A stretch of DNA of 64,000 nt from Treponema sp. GTDB lineage: Bacteria > Spirochaetota > Spirochaetia > Treponematales > Treponemataceae. Shown piece after piece: positions 60,194 through 64,000 of this stretch. The stretch is from the NCBI GenBank assembly GCA_016288205.1, contig JAEEYO010000063.1, positions 1-64,000 on the forward strand, read 5' to 3'. Under the pieces are notes generated by a model. The model was not told where the DNA came from. It worked only from the letters and a program-made list of their open reading frames with translations, and made no database searches. The translations under genes were made by a program, and so were the position numbers. The stretch's first letter is position 1, and every line of letters starts with the position of its first letter.

Positions 60194-60625
60194 TTAGATT
60201 TCCTTGAGTCCCTCGGCAGAAACCATGCGGATTCCGTTGTTCTCCAGGACTTTTTCGGTGGTGGGAACATCGGTGCTGCGGAGAATCATGAACGCGCTGT
60301 TTGATTTGCGTCCCGTGAATCCGTACATGTACTCAACGTTCCGTCCGTTCTCGCCGAGGATGCGGAGGATTGAGTTCAGGCTTCCGGTCTCATCCGGTAT
60401 CTCCAGCGCGATTACGTTTGTCGCCTTTACGATGTAGCCCTCTTTCGTAAGCATTTCCGCAACTGAGTCGGGTGAGTCCACGATGATGCGTGCGATTCCG
60501 AAATCATTTGTGTCCGCAAGGCTGAGGGCCCTCATGTTGATCTTGTGCTTTGCAAGAACCTCGGTGAGCTCAAGCAGGGATTCGGGGCGGTTTTCTATGA
60601 AAATTGAAATCTGCTTTATGGTCAT
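60194..60625 (-). CDS. Tandem ACT-domain protein
   Basis: The 143-residue protein consists of two ACT domains (QISIFIENRPESLLELTEVLAKHKINMRAL; ALEIPDETGSLNSILRILGENGRNVEYMY). Such proteins are amino-acid sensors without a catalytic domain and are often encoded beside phenylacetate-CoA ligases, as here, nine bases after paaK. A role in sensing aromatic or branched amino acids is inferred. Confidence 0.85.
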   Translation of the reverse strand: MTIKQISIFIENRPESLLELTEVLAKHKINMRALSLADTNDFGIARIIVDSPDSVAEMLTKEGYIVKATNVIALEIPDETGSLNSILRILGENGRNVEYMYGFTGRKSNSAFMILRSTDVPTTEKVLENNGIRMVSAEGLKEI

Positions 60626-60634
60626 AACTTCCTC

Positions 60635-61939
60635 CTAGTCATGCAGTTTGCGTGTGTCGATGACGCGCTTTGCCTTTCCCTCTGAACGCTCGATGGTTTT
60701 CGGGGCGACAAGCGTGACCTTTGCCTTTATCTGGAGCACGGAGAGCAATGCCGCTTCCAGTGCCTTTTCCTGCTTGTGGTTTTCCGCGATGACGTCGCTG
60801 AATTTTTCAGGAGTCATTTCCACTTTGATTTCAAAGGTGTCGGTATTGTTTTCGCGTCCAACGATAATCTGATAGTTCGGCGGATAGTTGTTCTGCAGGA
60901 GGACTCCCTCAATCTGGCTCGGGAACACGTTCACTCCGCGGATGATCAGCATGTCGTCCGTGCGTCCCATCGGCTTGGACATGCGCACGAAGGTTCTTCC
61001 GCAGGGGCAGGGAGCGCGGTTGAGCACACCGATGTCCTTTGTCCTGAAGCGCATGAGGGGGAAGGCCTTTTTGGTGATTGCGGTGAAGACAAGCTCGCCC
61101 TTTTCTCCGTCGGGGAGTTTTTCGCCTGTCTCCGGATTGATCGTCTCAATGATGAAGTGGTCCTCGTTTACGTGCATTCCCTTCTGCTCGCTGCATTCAA
61201 AGGCAACTCCGGGTCCCATGACCTCAGTAAGTCCGTAGATGTCGTAGGCCTTGAGTCCGAGAAGATCCTCAATGTTGTGTCTCATCTCCTCAGTCCATGG
61301 CTCGGCTCCGAAGATTCCAGCCTTCAGGTTCAGATAGTCGGGACCGTAACCCATGTCGTGCAGGGTCTCTCCCAGGTATGCGGCGTAGGATGGAGTACAA
61401 CAAAGGACGGTTGCCTTAAGGTCGTGCATGAACGCAATCTGTCTCTGCGTGTTTCCAGATGAAATTGGAATAACAGTGGCACCAAGTTTTGTCGCTCCGC
61501 CATGAAGTCCGAATCCGCCGGTAAAAAGACCGTATCCGTATGCGACCTGAACGGTATCGTTTTCATCGGCTCCGGCGGCTACAAGCTGTCTTGCGGTACA
61601 GTCGTCCCAAATGTCCAAATCTTCCTTAGTGTAGCCAACCACAATCTGCTTACCTGTGGTTCCTGATGATGACTGGATGCGAACTACATCCTTCATTGGG
61701 ACGGCAAAGAGTCCGTAGGGGTAGGTCTGTCTCAAGTCATCCTTGCAAGTGAAGGGAATCTTCGCTATGTCGTCAAGTCCCTTGATGTCGTCCGGGCTGA
61801 CTCCAGCTTCCTTGCACCTTTCCCTGTAATAGGGTACGTTTTCGTATACATGCCGGAAATTCTCAGCCAATCGCTTTCCCTGCAGCTTCTTGAGCTCTTC
61901 TGCTCCCATGCATTCCATTTCTTTCTGGAAGTATTTCAT
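60635..61939 (-). CDS. paaK: Phenylacetate-CoA ligase
   Basis: The 434-residue acyl-adenylate-forming enzyme has RIQSSSGTTGKQIVVGYT (P-loop), YGLTEVMGPG, the adenylate motif FRTKDIG, and GRTDDMLIIRGVNVFPSQIEG with a C-terminal AMP-binding subdomain. It activates phenylacetate, or indoleacetate in amino-acid-fermenting anaerobes, to its CoA ester. ATG 61939 follows AGGAG. It forms an operon with the ACT protein. Confidence 0.92.
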   Translation of the reverse strand: MKYFQKEMECMGAEELKKLQGKRLAENFRHVYENVPYYRERCKEAGVSPDDIKGLDDIAKIPFTCKDDLRQTYPYGLFAVPMKDVVRIQSSSGTTGKQIVVGYTKEDLDIWDDCTARQLVAAGADENDTVQVAYGYGLFTGGFGLHGGATKLGATVIPISSGNTQRQIAFMHDLKATVLCCTPSYAAYLGETLHDMGYGPDYLNLKAGIFGAEPWTEEMRHNIEDLLGLKAYDIYGLTEVMGPGVAFECSEQKGMHVNEDHFIIETINPETGEKLPDGEKGELVFTAITKKAFPLMRFRTKDIGVLNRAPCPCGRTFVRMSKPMGRTDDMLIIRGVNVFPSQIEGVLLQNNYPPNYQIIVGRENNTDTFEIKVEMTPEKFSDVIAENHKQEKALEAALLSVLQIKAKVTLVAPKTIERSEGKAKRVIDTRKLHD

Positions 61940-62011
61940 ATTGATTTCTCCTGACCGGACTATTATAGCATGAACGCGGGATTTTGTCATGGGGGATTTT
62001 ATTTTAAGGAA

Positions 62012-62039
62012 TTGCTTATCCGAAAAAATCGGATATAAT
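62012..62039 (+). promoter_or_regulatory. Promoter of the rfb operon
   Basis: TTGCTT (62012-62017), 16 bases, TATAAT (62034-62039). The frame starting at 62038 overlaps the -10 box, so ATG 62071 is the more likely start. Confidence 0.6.
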
Positions 62040-62070
62040 GGAATACGTTACATACATGAGAGGTATAATG

Positions 62071-62946
62071 ATGAAAGGAATTATTCTTGCCGGCGGTTCT
62101 GGCACCAGGTTCTATCCGATTACCAAGGCTGTGTCCAAGCAGATTCTGCCCCTTTATGACAAACCGATGATTTACTATCCGCTGAGCTGTCTCATGCTGG
62201 CAGGAATCCGTGACGTTCTGATTATCTCAACTCCGAGGGACATAAGCCTTTTCGAGGAGCTTTTCGGTGACGGCAAGTGGCTGGGTATGAGTTTTACCTA
62301 TGCGGTTCAGGACAAACCCAGGGGACTTGCGGACGCTTTCATTGTGGGAAAGGATTTTATCGGCAGAGATGACGTGGCCCTGGTTCTTGGTGACAATATC
62401 TTTTTCGGTCAGGCGTTCTCACAGACTCTCAAGGACGCTGTTTCAAGGATAAAGTCGAAGTCTTCGGAGGCCGTCATCTTCGGTTACAGGGTGAAGAATC
62501 CCACAGCCTATGGAGTCGTGGAATTCAACGCCGAGGGCAAGGTTCTGGGTATAGAGGAGAAACCCAGGGTGCCGAAATCGGACTATGCGGTTCCGGGACT
62601 TTATTTCTACAATAACGAGGTCGTGAGAATCGCGCGGGACGTAAAGCCGAGCGCACGCGGTGAGATTGAGATTACGGCCGTGAACAATGCCTATCTTGAG
62701 AGGGGGACCCTTTCCGTGGAGCTTCTTGGACGCGGCATGGCATGGCTTGACACCGGGACTTACGACGGACTTCTTGAGGCGAGCAATTTTATCGCCACGA
62801 TTGAGAAGAGACAGGGACTCTATGTTTCCTGCATCGAGGAAATCGCCTTTTACAACGGATGGATTTCAAAGGAGCAGATGCTGGAACTGGCCGCCGGATA
62901 TAAGACCGACTACGGTGAATATTTGAGATATATTGCGGAAAAATAA
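62071..62946 (+). CDS. rfbA: Glucose-1-phosphate thymidylyltransferase
   Basis: The 291-residue nucleotidyltransferase has [44 protein letters not shown] and [13 protein letters not shown]. It makes dTDP-glucose, the first step toward dTDP-rhamnose. AGAGGT lies before ATG 62071. rfbC follows after 17 bases. Confidence 0.95.
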   Translation: MKGIILAGGSGTRFYPITKAVSKQILPLYDKPMIYYPLSCLMLAGIRDVLIISTPRDISLFEELFGDGKWLGMSFTYAVQDKPRGLADAFIVGKDFIGRDDVALVLGDNIFFGQAFSQTLKDAVSRIKSKSSEAVIFGYRVKNPTAYGVVEFNAEGKVLGIEEKPRVPKSDYAVPGLYFYNNEVVRIARDVKPSARGEIEITAVNNAYLERGTLSVELLGRGMAWLDTGTYDGLLEASNFIATIEKRQGLYVSCIEEIAFYNGWISKEQMLELAAGYKTDYGEYLRYIAEK

Positions 62947-62963
62947 TCGGCTTGGAGTATATT

Positions 62964-63563
62964 ATGGTATTTGAGTTTAGGAAATGTAAGGCGGGCGATA
63001 TTGAAATCCCCGGACTTTATGAAATACAGCCCAAGGTCTTCGGTGATAAGCGCGGTTATTTTTTTGAGGTCTATTCTGAGAGGGATTTTTTTGACGAGGG
63101 TCTTACCATGAAATTCGTTCAGGACAATCAGAGTGCTTCCTCAAAAGGTGTTCTTCGCGGACTTCATTTTCAGACCAAGCATCCTCAGGGAAAGCTTGTC
63201 CGTGCCGTATTCGGAAAAGTCTATGATGTCGCCGTGGATCTGAGGAGCAGATCCCCAAGCTTTGGAAAATACTATGGAGTCATCTTGGACTCAGAGAAAC
63301 AGAATCAATTTTACATACCGGAAGGATTTGCGCATGGATTTTATGTTCTTTCCGAATCAGCTGTTTTTGCCTACAAATGCACGGATTTTTATGACCCGAA
63401 TGATGAGGGGGGGCTAATGTGGAATGATCCCGCTCTGGGCATAGACTGGAAATTGCTCGTGCCGGGGATGGAGCCGCTTCTTTCCGAAAAGGACGGGAGG
63501 CAGCCGGCTTTCGACAAAAACGCAAATTATTTTGATTTGAATGGAAACTGGATTGGAGACTGA
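62964..63563 (+). CDS. rfbC: dTDP-4-dehydrorhamnose 3,5-epimerase
   Basis: The 199-residue cupin-type epimerase has VLRGLHFQTKHPQGKLVRAV, DVAVDLRSRSPSFG and FYIPEGFAHGFYVLSE (catalytic His and Tyr of the family). It acts after the 4,6-dehydratase. ATG 62964 follows TTGGAG. Only one base separates its stop from rfbB. Confidence 0.95.
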   Translation: MVFEFRKCKAGDIEIPGLYEIQPKVFGDKRGYFFEVYSERDFFDEGLTMKFVQDNQSASSKGVLRGLHFQTKHPQGKLVRAVFGKVYDVAVDLRSRSPSFGKYYGVILDSEKQNQFYIPEGFAHGFYVLSESAVFAYKCTDFYDPNDEGGLMWNDPALGIDWKLLVPGMEPLLSEKDGRQPAFDKNANYFDLNGNWIGD

Positions 63564-63564
63564 C

Positions 63565-64000
63565 ATGGCAAAGAGAAAACTGACGAACATTCTTGTGACG
63601 GGCGGATGCGGATTTATCGGATGCAATTTCATCCACTATCTCCTTGGCGAGAGCACAGCGGGAGGGGCTGCGTTCACCGACTCAGGATTCAAGGGACGCA
63701 TCGTCAACGTGGACTGCCTGACTTATGCGGGAAATGCCGATAGCCTGAAGGACATTGATGCGAAATATGGCTGCGGAGCGAAAGAGTCTGAGAGACGGTA
63801 TTTCTTTGAGAAAGTTGACATCTGTGACAGGCCGCAGATAGAACGCATCTTCAAGCAGTACGACATAGACACCGTGATTCACTTTGCGGCGGAAAGTCAT
63901 GTGGACCGCTCAATCCTGGGGCCCGAGACCTTCATGCGCACCAATGTGATGGGAATCTTCACCCTGCTTGACGTGGCACGCAATTACTGGAACGTGAGCC
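63565..64000 (+). CDS. rfbB: dTDP-glucose 4,6-dehydratase, partial
   Basis: The visible 145 residues begin with the Rossmann motif NILVTGGCGFIGCNFIHYLL (residues 8-27) and include VIHFAAESHVDRSI, the short-chain dehydrogenase signature of RfbB. The frame is open at the right edge. With rfbA and rfbC it makes the dTDP-4-keto-6-deoxyglucose route to dTDP-rhamnose. rfbD, if present, lies beyond the window. Confidence 0.93.
   Translation, partial: MAKRKLTNILVTGGCGFIGCNFIHYLLGESTAGGAAFTDSGFKGRIVNVDCLTYAGNADSLKDIDAKYGCGAKESERRYFFEKVDICDRPQIERIFKQYDIDTVIHFAAESHVDRSILGPETFMRTNVMGIFTLLDVARNYWNVS

Noticed and set aside
1..64000. tRNA or rRNA genes
   Set aside because: No cloverleaf with TTCGA-type T-loop or rRNA-like segment was seen in the gaps; a covariance search would be decisive.

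Overview
The window is about 64 kb of a spirochaete chromosome, most likely a gut or rumen Treponema. The assignment rests on the gene order rpmH-rnpA-yidD-yidC-khpB on one side of dnaN-recF-DUF721, many lipoproteins with relaxed spirochaetal lipoboxes, a cyclophilin-FKBP fusion of a type reported from treponemes, and moderate GC with AT-rich intergenic DNA. It is an inference from gene content, not a database match.

Layout. 1-9.4 kb is accessory DNA: a TPR-repeat lipoprotein running off the left edge, a truncated WYL regulator, relics of a RhuM-family gene and of a small winged-helix gene, an intact RhuM gene, and a compact minus-strand operon coding a helicase with a C-terminal nuclease domain, a 61-residue protein, an HNH endonuclease and a winged-helix protein. 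That operon looks like a defence cassette. 9.5-15.8 kb holds hrpB, an ECF/Gx-type transporter, a cyclophilin-FKBP lipoprotein and a secreted unknown. 15.1-27.8 kb is the replication-origin neighbourhood: khpB, yidC, yidD, rnpA, rpmH, DUF721, recF, dnaN and dnaA on the minus strand, then gyrB and gyrA on the plus strand. The dnaN-dnaA gap has DnaA boxes, a perfect DnaA-trio and an AT-rich segment, so it is the best oriC candidate.

27.8-29.34 kb, between the convergent gyrA and argA genes, has no protein gene. It contains a candidate small RNA with its own promoter and terminator, five parS-like sites, two further DnaA boxes and three copies of a 62-70 bp repeat alternating with the parS sites. 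It reads as the ParB-loading (centromere) region of the chromosome.

29.3-41.8 kb carries argA, a MATE transporter, a sigma factor, a sodium/alanine symporter, an AmtB-PII fusion, and a zinc-homeostasis cluster (Fur/Zur regulator, small membrane protein, G3E GTPase, ZnuA with an internal ZinT domain). 42.6-50.6 kb is the alpha-2-macroglobulin/PBP1C pair. 50.6-56.8 kb holds a tandem AAA+ ATPase, an ArsC-like protein, a methyltransferase/lipoprotein/Rpn-fragment operon and a radical SAM protein. 56.9-64 kb holds a PurF-like enzyme without the N-terminal catalytic cysteine, pncB, an ACT protein with phenylacetate-CoA ligase, and the start of a dTDP-rhamnose operon (rfbA, rfbC, partial rfbB).

Two features recur. 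Several genes (dnaA, argA, the Fur/Zur gene, a lipoprotein gene, perhaps the MATE gene) have a -10 box only 6-9 bases before the start codon and no Shine-Dalgarno sequence, suggesting leaderless mRNAs. Two nitrogen-compound transporter genes have intrinsic terminators between promoter and start codon. No tRNA, rRNA, CRISPR array or intact insertion sequence was seen.
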